A DNA stretch of 5,242 nucleotides from an uncultured Clostridium sp. (GTDB lineage Bacteria; Bacillota; Clostridia; Lachnospirales; Lachnospiraceae), in NCBI GenBank assembly GCA_947643685.1, contig CANRXD010000149.1:1-5242 (forward strand), in the 5' to 3' direction. Shown here in pieces: positions 1 through 5,242 of the stretch. Position 1 is the stretch's first letter, and each line of letters starts with the position of its first letter. The notes below the pieces were generated by a model. It worked only from the letters and a program-made list of their open reading frames with translations, was not told the DNA's origin and did no database searches. Made by a program: the position numbers and the translations under genes.

Positions 1-1218
1 GACATCAGAAGCCTTCATCTCCTGATAGATGGCATCGCTTATCAAACCATACCCCCACAGATAAAAGCTCCTTTCTTTTAACTCCTCCGTAATAATTTTT
101 ACGGCCTCGCTGTTTTGTATGATATTCCGGGTATCTGTATAATGTTTCCCCAGATTTCCAGTACTCGCATCCGCGTATTTCAATTCAATAAACCCAAAGC
201 CACGGTTTTTATCAAATACAACCATGTCCGGCGTAAATATTTCGGACCGGCTCAGTTCTTTTTTAACCGTGTACTGCATATCCACCACACACCAGCCGTC
301 CTCCGGGTTCTTTTTCATATGCTGCTTTACAATCGCTGTCTGAATTCTCCGCTCTCCCAGATCTCCGCCCTTTTTCGTAAATTTTTTCTGTACCGCTTTC
401 AGGAGCAGATCTAAATATTCCGACTCCGTAAGCATAAACCCAGATTGTTCATTTAACAGTTCCCGCAACCGGACGCTTAATTTCTCACAGAGGGAATTCC
501 CCTTGTATTTCTCTTCCCTTCCTGCATACCGTTCCTCCATATACTCCAGGTACTTCCTGTCAATCTCGTTGCCTTCCGAAAAATATGCTTCACTTAAATA
601 ATTCGGATATTCCCTGCTTTTTGCCAAACTGGAATTGCGCCCGTCTGTTGCTATCTGCCCTATCCGGCCGCCATACGCATAGGCCCTGAGCATCGTCGTT
701 GTAGTGCCATCTGGTCCTGCGATCACAATCGGGCTGTCTGTCCTCTCTCCGTCATAAAATTCATATTTCAGCAAACGATGAATCTTTGTATAGGCATCGT
801 CATAAAAAATCAGAGAACCGCGGCCGCTAAATTCAAACCTGAGATTATATTTGCCTGAAATATCCCATAGTTTATTCCACAGTTTCTTTGCTTCATCACC
901 ATCTCCATAAATATCCTCCTGATACGCAGAATACCCATACAATTTATCGCATAAATCCCCCTCGCACATCATATACGCCACACAATCGTCTTCCCCTGAC
1001 AACCCAACCGCATTTCCTTCCTGAAATTTATCCGCCTCCTTTAAACAATCCTCCGCTGTCATGTTCGCTCCTGTAATCCACGGAAACGGGATCCTTTTCC
1101 TTCCGATATCCATAAAATATTCATGATAAGCCAGATTTTCATTGATCCTCGCGACTGCTTTTACAAAATCAACCGTAAAACATGCGATTCTTTCTTCCAG
1201 TGACAGTTTTCTCCCCAT
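1..1218 (-). CDS. PD-(D/E)XK nuclease-like protein, 3' end beyond the window
   Basis: I translated this minus-strand frame by hand from 1218 to base 1: 406 codons with no stop, so the C-terminus lies outside the window. The ATG is preceded by AAAGGAG (1226-1232) with a 7-nt spacer, a strong ribosome binding site. Residues 1-270 match nothing I recognise; they are mixed and rich in acidic and aromatic residues. Residues 287-366 carry a PD-(D/E)XK-type signature: a helix with Glu289 (LGERRIQTAI), then Pro330-Asp331 starting a hydrophobic strand (PDMVVF), and Glu345-Leu-Lys347 ending the next strand (GFGFIELKYA), 13 residues after the Asp. HYTDTRN shortly afterwards may be the usual post-core helix. 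This fold usually cuts DNA or RNA with a divalent metal. I infer a nuclease; substrate and role are unknown. By eye the gene is more A+T-rich than its neighbours. It follows a decayed gene and a palindromic spacer, and no clear promoter of its own is visible. I am confident it is a gene, moderately confident in the fold. Confidence 0.82.
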   Translation of the reverse strand, partial: MGRKLSLEERIACFTVDFVKAVARINENLAYHEYFMDIGRKRIPFPWITGANMTAEDCLKEADKFQEGNAVGLSGEDDCVAYMMCEGDLCDKLYGYSAYQEDIYGDGDEAKKLWNKLWDISGKYNLRFEFSGRGSLIFYDDAYTKIHRLLKYEFYDGERTDSPIVIAGPDGTTTTMLRAYAYGGRIGQIATDGRNSSLAKSREYPNYLSEAYFSEGNEIDRKYLEYMEERYAGREEKYKGNSLCEKLSVRLRELLNEQSGFMLTESEYLDLLLKAVQKKFTKKGGDLGERRIQTAIVKQHMKKNPEDGWCVVDMQYTVKKELSRSEIFTPDMVVFDKNRGFGFIELKYADASTGNLGKHYTDTRNIIQNSEAVKIITEELKERSFYLWGYGLISDAIYQEMKASDV

Positions 1219-1225
1219 ACTCTTT

Positions 1226-1232
1226 CTCCTTT
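1226..1232 (-). promoter_or_regulatory. Ribosome binding site of the nuclease-like gene
   Basis: AAAGGAG lies 7 nt before the ATG at 1218. It fixes the start of a gene that otherwise has no stop codon in the window. It falls only a few bases after the apparent stop codon of the decayed upstream gene copy. Confidence 0.8.
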
Positions 1233-1280
1233 CTTTCAAAACGGCAGCCGGACTGCCCCTTTCTCTCCATGTCCCTCATC

Positions 1281-1399
1281 GCCGCAGTCAAAAACCCCGC
1301 TGCAAGCAACGGGACATCAAACTTGCAGCGCTGCAAAGCAGCGGGGTATTTGACCCTCGCGGCAGTCGCCAAATGTACATGCAAGCATGTCCACTTGGC
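1281..1399. repeat. Palindromic intergenic element with two adjacent hairpins
   Basis: Hairpin 1 has 17-base arms, 1287-1303 and 1338-1354, with a single mismatch (1293/1348). An outer GCCGC/GCGGC pair (1281-1285 with 1359-1363) extends it past a small internal loop. Its loop holds a perfect 14-base palindrome, TTGCAGCGCTGCAA (1323-1336). Hairpin 2 pairs 1368-1382 with 1385-1399 across a 2-nt loop, 13 of 15 Watson-Crick pairs; in minus-strand RNA one of the two mismatches becomes a G-U pair. No reading frame of its own is convincing. The look is that of a short non-autonomous palindromic repeat. I have an impression of similar sequence in intergenic regions of Lachnospiraceae genomes, from memory only. 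Its position inside the gene remnant suggests insertion. Confidence 0.66.
1287..1354 (-). terminator. Possible rho-independent terminator after the 113-aa gene
   Basis: Read on the minus strand, a G+C-rich stem CCCCGCTGC/GCAGCGGGG (1346-1338 with 1303-1295) is followed at once by five T residues (1294-1290). The opposite strand has only a broken T run (TATTT, 1347-1351), so termination should favour minus-strand transcripts from the upstream genes. The 34-nt loop is unusually long for a terminator, and the loop contains competing pairings. It would separate the 113-aa gene from the nuclease-like gene, whose promoter is then unexplained. Confidence 0.5.
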
Positions 1400-1495
1400 T
1401 CGTTGCCCGCGGGAATCAAGGCCTGTACCAGGAAAACATGGTACTCTGCCTGATTTCAGGAACTTTACGGACTCAGAAAACAGCGAAAAAGTGAT

Positions 1496-1837
1496 TTACA
1501 GTAAAACCACCGGAACCGCTTTCCCTCTTTTTGTGTCATCTTCATACACTTCATCCAACTCATCATCCCAGACAATATACATCTTCCCGGACTCCATAAA
1601 TTGCGGATACTCCATAACGAATATTTCTCCATCCAATGTATAAAGTGTGCCAGAATCTAAATACTGCGCCACACCATCCTCATGCAAAAGAACAAAGACT
1701 CCAACATATCTGCCTTCTAATTCAAGATATTCGTCTAACTCCTGAGCACCTCTCTCAAGCAACTGATCCTCTTCCATCACTTTTTGTGCCACAACCTGTC
1801 CATCCATGATACTCATTCTATATGCTCTTTTCATCAT
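1496..1837 (-). CDS. Small acidic protein of unknown function, 113 aa
   Basis: A 113-residue soluble protein that I do not recognise. It has no signal peptide, no membrane segment and no cysteine motif. The N-terminal third (about residues 1-42) is probably helical and rich in Glu, Gln and Leu. The rest alternates hydrophobic and polar residues as in a small beta-rich domain (YVGVFVLLHEDG, LYTLDGEIFVMEYP, KMYIVWDDE). A very acidic stretch at about residues 90-101 (DDELDEVYEDD) precedes a hydrophobic C-terminus. The start at 1837 follows a G-rich ribosome binding site, AAGGGGGG, with an 8-nt spacer; the second Met at 1834 would serve equally well. It begins 42 bp after the beta-CASP hydrolase stop with no terminator between, so co-transcription is likely. 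A partner or modulator of that enzyme is possible but purely inferred from position. Confidence 0.75.
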   Translation of the reverse strand: MMKRAYRMSIMDGQVVAQKVMEEDQLLERGAQELDEYLELEGRYVGVFVLLHEDGVAQYLDSGTLYTLDGEIFVMEYPQFMESGKMYIVWDDELDEVYEDDTKRGKAVPVVLL

Positions 1838-1879
1838 TTTTATTTCCCCCCTTCATTCAAAGAATCTCCGGGAGTGCTC

Positions 1880-3220
1880 TCAAAGCGGCAGCCGGATTCC
1901 GTCCCGAAGCACCTGCACCCGGTCACGATAAGGGGCAAATTCCGGGATGGAGGTAAAGTCCTCAGGACATTCCGTGTGCATGGGAATGATCATGTTCGGA
2001 TTTACCAGCCCGATCAGCCCGGCAATGGTCTCCACACAGGCGTGTCCGCTGGCATGCAGAGACTCATAAGGGCGCCCGCCGATAAACCGGAGCAGCTGCC
2101 TGTCGGCATGTTCCTCCTCCAGATACCCTTTCCACATGGAGTAAATAATCTGCCCGTCTCTGTCAAAGAATTTATCCAGCAGTTTCTCAAAGGGGCTTAC
2201 GTAATCCTCCGGGCGGGCATTTTTCCGGGTCAGCATAACAAAGCCGTCCCGCTCCAGTTCCTCCTCCGTGATGGAACGAAACCAAAGAGGCTGTTCCATG
2301 GAATCCCCAATCTGGCGAAGCCTGGCCCACCGGCTGTCCGGTTTTCCCAATACCCATACCACGGGATGATTCTTTGATGGCCGGTATTCCGGGAAATTGC
2401 CCTTTCTCTCCATGTCCCTCATAGCCGTAATCAGGATCTGTGCCTGGTAAAAATCACAGACAAACCGCAGATTTTTTGGCGTATTGTGATAAAACTCCAT
2501 GATGCTGTCCAGATTTGTGGAAGAGACCAGTACAAAATTATATTTATGCTTTTCAAAAAGTTTTCCTGCCTTCTCACCCAGTTCCTTCTCCGACTTAACA
2601 AGCAGACTCTTTGTCTCTCCCAAACGGCTGAGCATGGTACCCTCAGTAACCAGGACATCCACCGGCCCGGGCACATAGGTTTTGAGTACCCGCTCTAAGC
2701 GTCCCCTCTGGCCCACAATGCCGTGTTCCCGAAAATCCCCGGTAAAGAGAATGCTTTTTCCGGAAACCCGGATGTAAAACATGTAAGAATCCAGGGCAGA
2801 GTGATCCACATAGAGGGGAAGAACCTGGATGCCGGGAACAGGCATGATCCACGTTCCGGCTTCATATGTACGCATCCGTTCCACCACAGGGAACCCTTTT
2901 TTCTCTGTCCCCTGGTCCATATAAGGAACCAGGATCTTCAGGATGTCTTTCGCCAGGGAGCCGATGTACATGGGGACCTCATCGGGGATTTCCTTGAAAA
3001 GTCCATAGTGATCGCCGTGGTAATGGGTAAAGAAAACCGCGCTCTTTCTGACAGCGCCAAAAACCTTTTGAAACATCTCCGAGTCTTTTATCCCGGCATT
3101 TTGGTCCGTCCCCGGCAGATTCGCCCCGAAATCTATGAGGATACGGCTCTCTCCTGTGCCGACTTCCGTACAGCAGCCGCCAATCTGGCTGCTTCCCCGG
3201 TGAATCATAAGATCCGCCAT
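1880..3220 (-). CDS. RNase J-like metallo-beta-lactamase/beta-CASP hydrolase, 446 aa
   Basis: A complete metallo-beta-lactamase-fold hydrolase of the beta-CASP group, which is mostly RNases and DNA-processing nucleases using two zinc ions. The N-terminal strand pair (IGGCCTEV...ILIDFG, residues 13-32) fits the fold. Metal ligands are visible: His66-x-His68-x-Asp70-His71 (THYHGDHYG), His140 (VDHS) and Asp162 (TGDFREH). The beta-CASP markers follow: Glu193 (TEGTM, motif A), His393 (ASGHA, motif B) and His415 (PMHTE, motif C). SGHA and PxHxE resemble RNase J. At 446 residues it lacks the extra C-terminal domain of canonical RNase J (about 550 residues), so I read it as a cytoplasmic RNase J-like paralogue and not the housekeeping enzyme. 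A DNA or small-molecule substrate cannot be excluded. AAGGA sits 8 nt before the ATG, and an extended -10 promoter lies upstream. A decayed partial second copy lies downstream at 1236-1438. Confidence 0.9.
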   Translation of the reverse strand: MADLMIHRGSSQIGGCCTEVGTGESRILIDFGANLPGTDQNAGIKDSEMFQKVFGAVRKSAVFFTHYHGDHYGLFKEIPDEVPMYIGSLAKDILKILVPYMDQGTEKKGFPVVERMRTYEAGTWIMPVPGIQVLPLYVDHSALDSYMFYIRVSGKSILFTGDFREHGIVGQRGRLERVLKTYVPGPVDVLVTEGTMLSRLGETKSLLVKSEKELGEKAGKLFEKHKYNFVLVSSTNLDSIMEFYHNTPKNLRFVCDFYQAQILITAMRDMERKGNFPEYRPSKNHPVVWVLGKPDSRWARLRQIGDSMEQPLWFRSITEEELERDGFVMLTRKNARPEDYVSPFEKLLDKFFDRDGQIIYSMWKGYLEEEHADRQLLRFIGGRPYESLHASGHACVETIAGLIGLVNPNMIIPMHTECPEDFTSIPEFAPYRDRVQVLRDGIRLPL

Positions 3221-3262
3221 GGTTTTGTTCCTTCCCTTCGTAACGATTTTTAAACTGTCTTC

Positions 3263-3291
3263 ATTTTATCATATCCCCCCGGAAACCGCAA
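3263..3291 (-). promoter_or_regulatory. Extended -10 promoter for the beta-CASP hydrolase gene
   Basis: On the minus strand, TTGCGG (3291-3286, 3 of 6 to the -35 consensus) is followed after exactly 17 nt by TAAAAT (3268-3263, 5 of 6 to the -10). TG stands at the extended -10 position (TGATAAAAT). Transcription would start near 3256, giving a leader of about 35 nt with the ribosome binding site in it. The signal fills the only gap between the 358-aa gene and the hydrolase gene, so the hydrolase and the following small gene probably form their own unit. No operator-like dyad is obvious. Confidence 0.6.
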
Positions 3292-3305
3292 TTGCTTCTC
3301 CGTCT

Positions 3306-4382
3306 TCAGGCATCCAGCCCCAGAATCTTCCTCCACTCCTTCGTATAAGCGCTGTGGTAATTCCTAAGGATCTGTTTCTGTTTCCCATCCAACAGTCCAA
3401 ACGCATAGCCGTTGAGCAGCAGCTCAAGATCGCAGTTTCCCTTTAAGTATTCACTGATGAGTTTTAATGCCCGTTCTTTCCCTTCCAGGGGCCTTTCGTA
3501 ATATTCCAGATCCAGATACTCCCTGTAACCCAGGTCCTTGTACCATACCCCAAAGTTCTCGCGTATCTCATATCCATACGTCCACATGCCGAAACAGTCT
3601 CCGTTCTGAAAACATCTGGCTCTTTCTTTGTCTCCCTGTTCTGCCTCTTCTTCCGAAAATCCGTTTTCCAACCATTTTCCCCGGTCCCAGGCAGCGATGT
3701 AATCAAGCACAAAAGGCTTTCCGTCAGAATGGCATACCAGATCCCCCCGGCAAAAAGGCACAGGGATGTCAATACACATGTCCGAACAGAGAATGTCAAA
3801 ATCAATATCCGCCCCGGCCCTGCCCTCTTCCTGAAATGAAGAAGGTTCAAAACCCATCAGTTGAATTCTGGTATTCACTGAGGCCGTCTTACATCTGGGT
3901 GTCCCGGCCAGATCATACCGTTCAATCTGCAGATTTCTAAGTCGCTGCTCCCTGTCTTCCTGGTATCCCTCCTCCACTTCACGCCGGAAATGATCACAGC
4001 AGCTCTTATAATCCCGAAAGCCCTGTTCACTTCTCATGGTCCAGGACGGCTTCATCGGAGAATCTGCCTCATACTCCTCATACCGATAGAAATAAACACA
4101 ATCCTTCCCCTCCTGGAAATTTTCTATCTCCTTCTTCCTCTCATCCACATAGGCTCCTAAGATTTTACGCAAGCTGACCTCTGTCCCCTCCCGCCGGTTT
4201 AATAACATCACATCATCCGTTGTGGCTTCAACAATCTCCTGCCACGCTGACAGTTTTTCCTCCAGCGTCCTTTTCTGACTATGCCAGATTAAATAAGCTG
4301 CTTCTTCCGCGTTAAAATGGTAATCCAGCTTCTGTAAATGCTCCCTGATCGCCTGAGAATCAATAAACGGATAAATGTCCAT
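3306..4382 (-). CDS. Clostridial protein of unknown function, 358 aa
   Basis: A soluble protein without signal peptide or membrane segment. The start is chosen at 4382 (MDIYPFIDSQ...) because GGAGGA lies just upstream. Another ATG at 4394 has a poorer site, and an in-frame ATG at 4505 would add 41 residues overlapping the phosphatase. The N-terminus (residues 1-55, PFIDSQAI...YHFNAEEAAYLIW...TLEEKLSAWQEI) resembles a helical domain I recall from many clostridial hypothetical proteins, with no known function. Residues 66-160 are charged and probably helical. Residues 190-290 look beta-rich and aromatic (DIPVPFCRGDLV, KPFVLDYIAAW, GMWTYGYEI), including a PVPFxxGD segment also typical of that family. 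The C-terminus (301-358) is helical. I see no catalytic motif. It follows the phosphatase gene by 37 bp with no terminator, so the two are probably one transcript. Existence is near certain; function is unknown. Confidence 0.85.
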   Translation of the reverse strand: MDIYPFIDSQAIREHLQKLDYHFNAEEAAYLIWHSQKRTLEEKLSAWQEIVEATTDDVMLLNRREGTEVSLRKILGAYVDERKKEIENFQEGKDCVYFYRYEEYEADSPMKPSWTMRSEQGFRDYKSCCDHFRREVEEGYQEDREQRLRNLQIERYDLAGTPRCKTASVNTRIQLMGFEPSSFQEEGRAGADIDFDILCSDMCIDIPVPFCRGDLVCHSDGKPFVLDYIAAWDRGKWLENGFSEEEAEQGDKERARCFQNGDCFGMWTYGYEIRENFGVWYKDLGYREYLDLEYYERPLEGKERALKLISEYLKGNCDLELLLNGYAFGLLDGKQKQILRNYHSAYTKEWRKILGLDA

Positions 4383-4386
4383 GCTC

Positions 4387-4392
4387 TCCTCC
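4387..4392 (-). promoter_or_regulatory. Ribosome binding site deciding the start of the 358-aa gene
   Basis: GGAGGA ends 4 nt before the ATG at 4382 (5 nt if GGAGG is taken as the core). The ATG at 4394 has only a distant GGGGGAG, and the ATG at 4505 lies inside the phosphatase gene. This site supports the shorter, non-overlapping protein. Confidence 0.65.
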
Positions 4393-4419
4393 ATTTCCCG
4401 GGTGTCTCCCCCGATGTTT

Positions 4420-5214
4420 TCAACCGTTTCGTACGTAAAAAATCTTTTCATCCTCCAGCCGCATACAGGCCAGTCTCGCTTCCGGACTGCTCTCCTTAAA
4501 CCCATAACCGCAGTCTAAATCATAAAAAATACAGTCCGTCGTTTCATCATAAGCACGATATACCCTTCCATGATGAAAAGGAAGCTCATCTATTGCTGTC
4601 GTCGGGGTATGCCCTGCCAGAATCATTCCATGTTCCACGCCTCCGTAAACATAAGCGTCATCCCTGGCCGTAAGATAAAATCCTTCCAGGGAGTCATAGG
4701 TGTCATCGGTCCGAACCTCCTTAAGACGCTCAAGGCTTTCCACATATCCGGCATGGACGATAATACACCGCCTCCCGTTCATCATAATCTCATGGTAATA
4801 CGGCATTTTCCGGATGCAGGCGGCCCACTGTGCCAGCCGCCTGAGAGTCGCTTTATTTTTATGTATCAGGTATCTGACCGTCCCATAACAGTCAAAATAA
4901 GAACAAATCTGCCGGAGCGCCTGATACGCGGTCAGAGTGTCCACTACGTCGTCTGTTTTCAGACCTGTTTTTTTTGAGATCGTTGTCATCAGCTCCACAT
5001 AGCAGGCGAACTCTTCGTCATGGTTTCCTCTGACCAGAATAACATTCTCTCCGGGATCCTCTATCCACCGAAGCATCTCATAGCTTTGAGGCCCCCTGTC
5101 AATATAATCCCCCGCACAGATCAGCCGGTCAGCCGCCGAAAATCCGATTTTCCCAAACATTTCCCTCATAGCATCGTAATGCCCGTGAATGTCCGTCATA
5201 ATATACGTGCTCAT
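4420..5214 (-). CDS. PPP-family metallophosphatase (serine/threonine phosphatase or ApaH-like), 264 aa
   Basis: A complete cytoplasmic metallophosphoesterase of the PPP type, which uses a two-metal centre to hydrolyse phosphoester bonds. All core motifs are visible in order: Asp8-x-His10-Gly (TDIHGHYD), GDYIDRG (35-41, metal ligand Asp36 and Arg40), RGNHDEE (62-68, Asn64 and His65), HAG (154-156, metal ligand His154) and GHTPT (201-205, His202). Length fits bacterial PrpA/PrpE/ApaH-like enzymes (about 220-280 residues). Between GNHD and HAG is a helical insert of about 85 residues (70-150) that probably forms the substrate lid. Known family substrates include phosphoproteins and dinucleoside polyphosphates; the sequence does not choose between them. 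AAGGAGG precedes the ATG by 4 nt. Only 28 bp lie upstream, so its promoter and possible further operon genes are outside the window. It is followed after 37 bp by the 358-aa gene. Confidence 0.92.
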   Translation of the reverse strand: MSTYIMTDIHGHYDAMREMFGKIGFSAADRLICAGDYIDRGPQSYEMLRWIEDPGENVILVRGNHDEEFACYVELMTTISKKTGLKTDDVVDTLTAYQALRQICSYFDCYGTVRYLIHKNKATLRRLAQWAACIRKMPYYHEIMMNGRRCIIVHAGYVESLERLKEVRTDDTYDSLEGFYLTARDDAYVYGGVEHGMILAGHTPTTAIDELPFHHGRVYRAYDETTDCIFYDLDCGYGFKESSPEARLACMRLEDEKIFYVRNG

Positions 5215-5242
5215 TTTGCCTCCTTCTTGCTCCTGTTTCTCA

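Larger units (their letters stand above)
1236..1438 (-). pseudogene. Remnant of a second beta-CASP/MBL hydrolase gene, internally deleted and interrupted
   Basis: Three short segments match the intact hydrolase gene (1880-3220) in the same order and orientation. (a) 1236-1254 matches 1880-1898 at 17 of 19 positions, including the TGA stop and the final Arg-Leu-Pro codons. (b) 1257-1279 is identical over 23 bases to 2400-2422, which encodes Met267 to Lys273 of the intact protein (MRDMERK) plus part of the next codon, and weaker similarity continues to 1290. (c) About 1414-1436 aligns to about 2428-2451 at roughly 18 of 24 positions with one gap. Relative to the intact gene, about 500 bp (1899-2399) are missing between (a) and (b), out of frame. 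Between (b) and (c) about 120 bp of palindromic sequence has been gained. The piece cannot encode a working enzyme. I infer a decayed duplicate, or the scar of a rearrangement that copied the gene's 3' half. Segment (c) is the weakest. Confidence 0.62.

Noticed and set aside
1286..1291. TTGACT on the minus strand as a -35 box for the nuclease-like gene
   Set aside because: No acceptable -10 hexamer lies 16-18 nt downstream (the bases there are G-rich), and the hexamer is part of the palindromic element's arm.
1169..1384. Minus-strand 71-residue reading frame across the spacer
   Set aside because: It reads through the palindromic element and into the start of the nuclease-like gene in another frame. 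Its only family-like segment (AMRDMERKG) comes from the hydrolase gene remnant. It has no good ribosome binding site.
1219..1495. CRISPR array or tRNA in the spacer
   Set aside because: The repeats are inverted, not regularly spaced direct repeats, and no cloverleaf with tRNA-like conserved bases is visible.
1182..1643. Plus-strand 153-residue reading frame
   Set aside because: It spans the palindromic spacer and the antisense of the 113-aa gene. It shows no domain, and the minus-strand genes explain the sequence better.
1784..3253. Plus-strand reading frames opposite the beta-CASP hydrolase gene
   Set aside because: They are antisense to a gene with complete catalytic motifs. Their translations are low-complexity and show no recognisable family.
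4383..4505. Longer start for the 358-aa protein, overlapping the phosphatase gene
   Set aside because: The extra 41 residues are encoded within the phosphatase 3' end in another frame and do not resemble the protein's family start. A GGAGGA site fits the ATG at 4382.
1..5242. A complete defence or toxin-antitoxin system
   Set aside because: Two predicted nucleases and small unknown genes are suggestive. No recognisable antitoxin, methylase, reverse transcriptase, STAND/ATPase or effector pairing is present, so the claim is not supported.

Overview
The window looks like a chromosomal segment of a Gram-positive gut clostridium, most likely Lachnospiraceae. This is inferred from strong AAGGAG/GGAGG ribosome binding sites, moderate base composition, an RNase J-like beta-CASP protein, and a 358-residue protein of a type I associate with that group. 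No database search was possible. All five genes lie on the minus strand, so they are read from high to low coordinates.

Region by region, in transcription order. (1) 5214-4420 is a complete PPP-type metallophosphatase with intact metal-binding motifs. (2) 4382-3306 follows 37 bp later and encodes a protein of unknown function. Its longer upstream start, overlapping the phosphatase, is rejected in favour of one with a good ribosome binding site. (3) An 85 bp gap holds a convincing extended -10 promoter (3263-3291). (4) 3220-1880 encodes a short RNase J-like metallo-beta-lactamase/beta-CASP hydrolase. (5) 1837-1496 follows 42 bp later, an acidic 113-residue protein of unknown function that is probably co-transcribed. 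(6) 1495-1219 is a 277 bp non-coding stretch with two layers: colinear fragments of a second, decayed copy of the beta-CASP gene, and a strongly palindromic element (about 1281-1399) that contains a terminator-like hairpin and appears to interrupt that copy. (7) 1218-1 is the first 406 codons of a gene with an apparent PD-(D/E)XK nuclease core. It runs off the window without a stop codon and is absent from a simple ATG-to-stop ORF list.

The layout suggests two small transcription units (phosphatase + unknown; beta-CASP + acidic protein), then a structured spacer, then the nuclease-like gene. No pathway ties them together with certainty. Two predicted nucleases, a phosphatase and small unknown proteins look like accessory cargo, but a defence or RNA-processing role would be speculation. 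The most informative features are the beta-CASP gene remnant with its palindromic insertion, and the nuclease signature in the edge-truncated gene.
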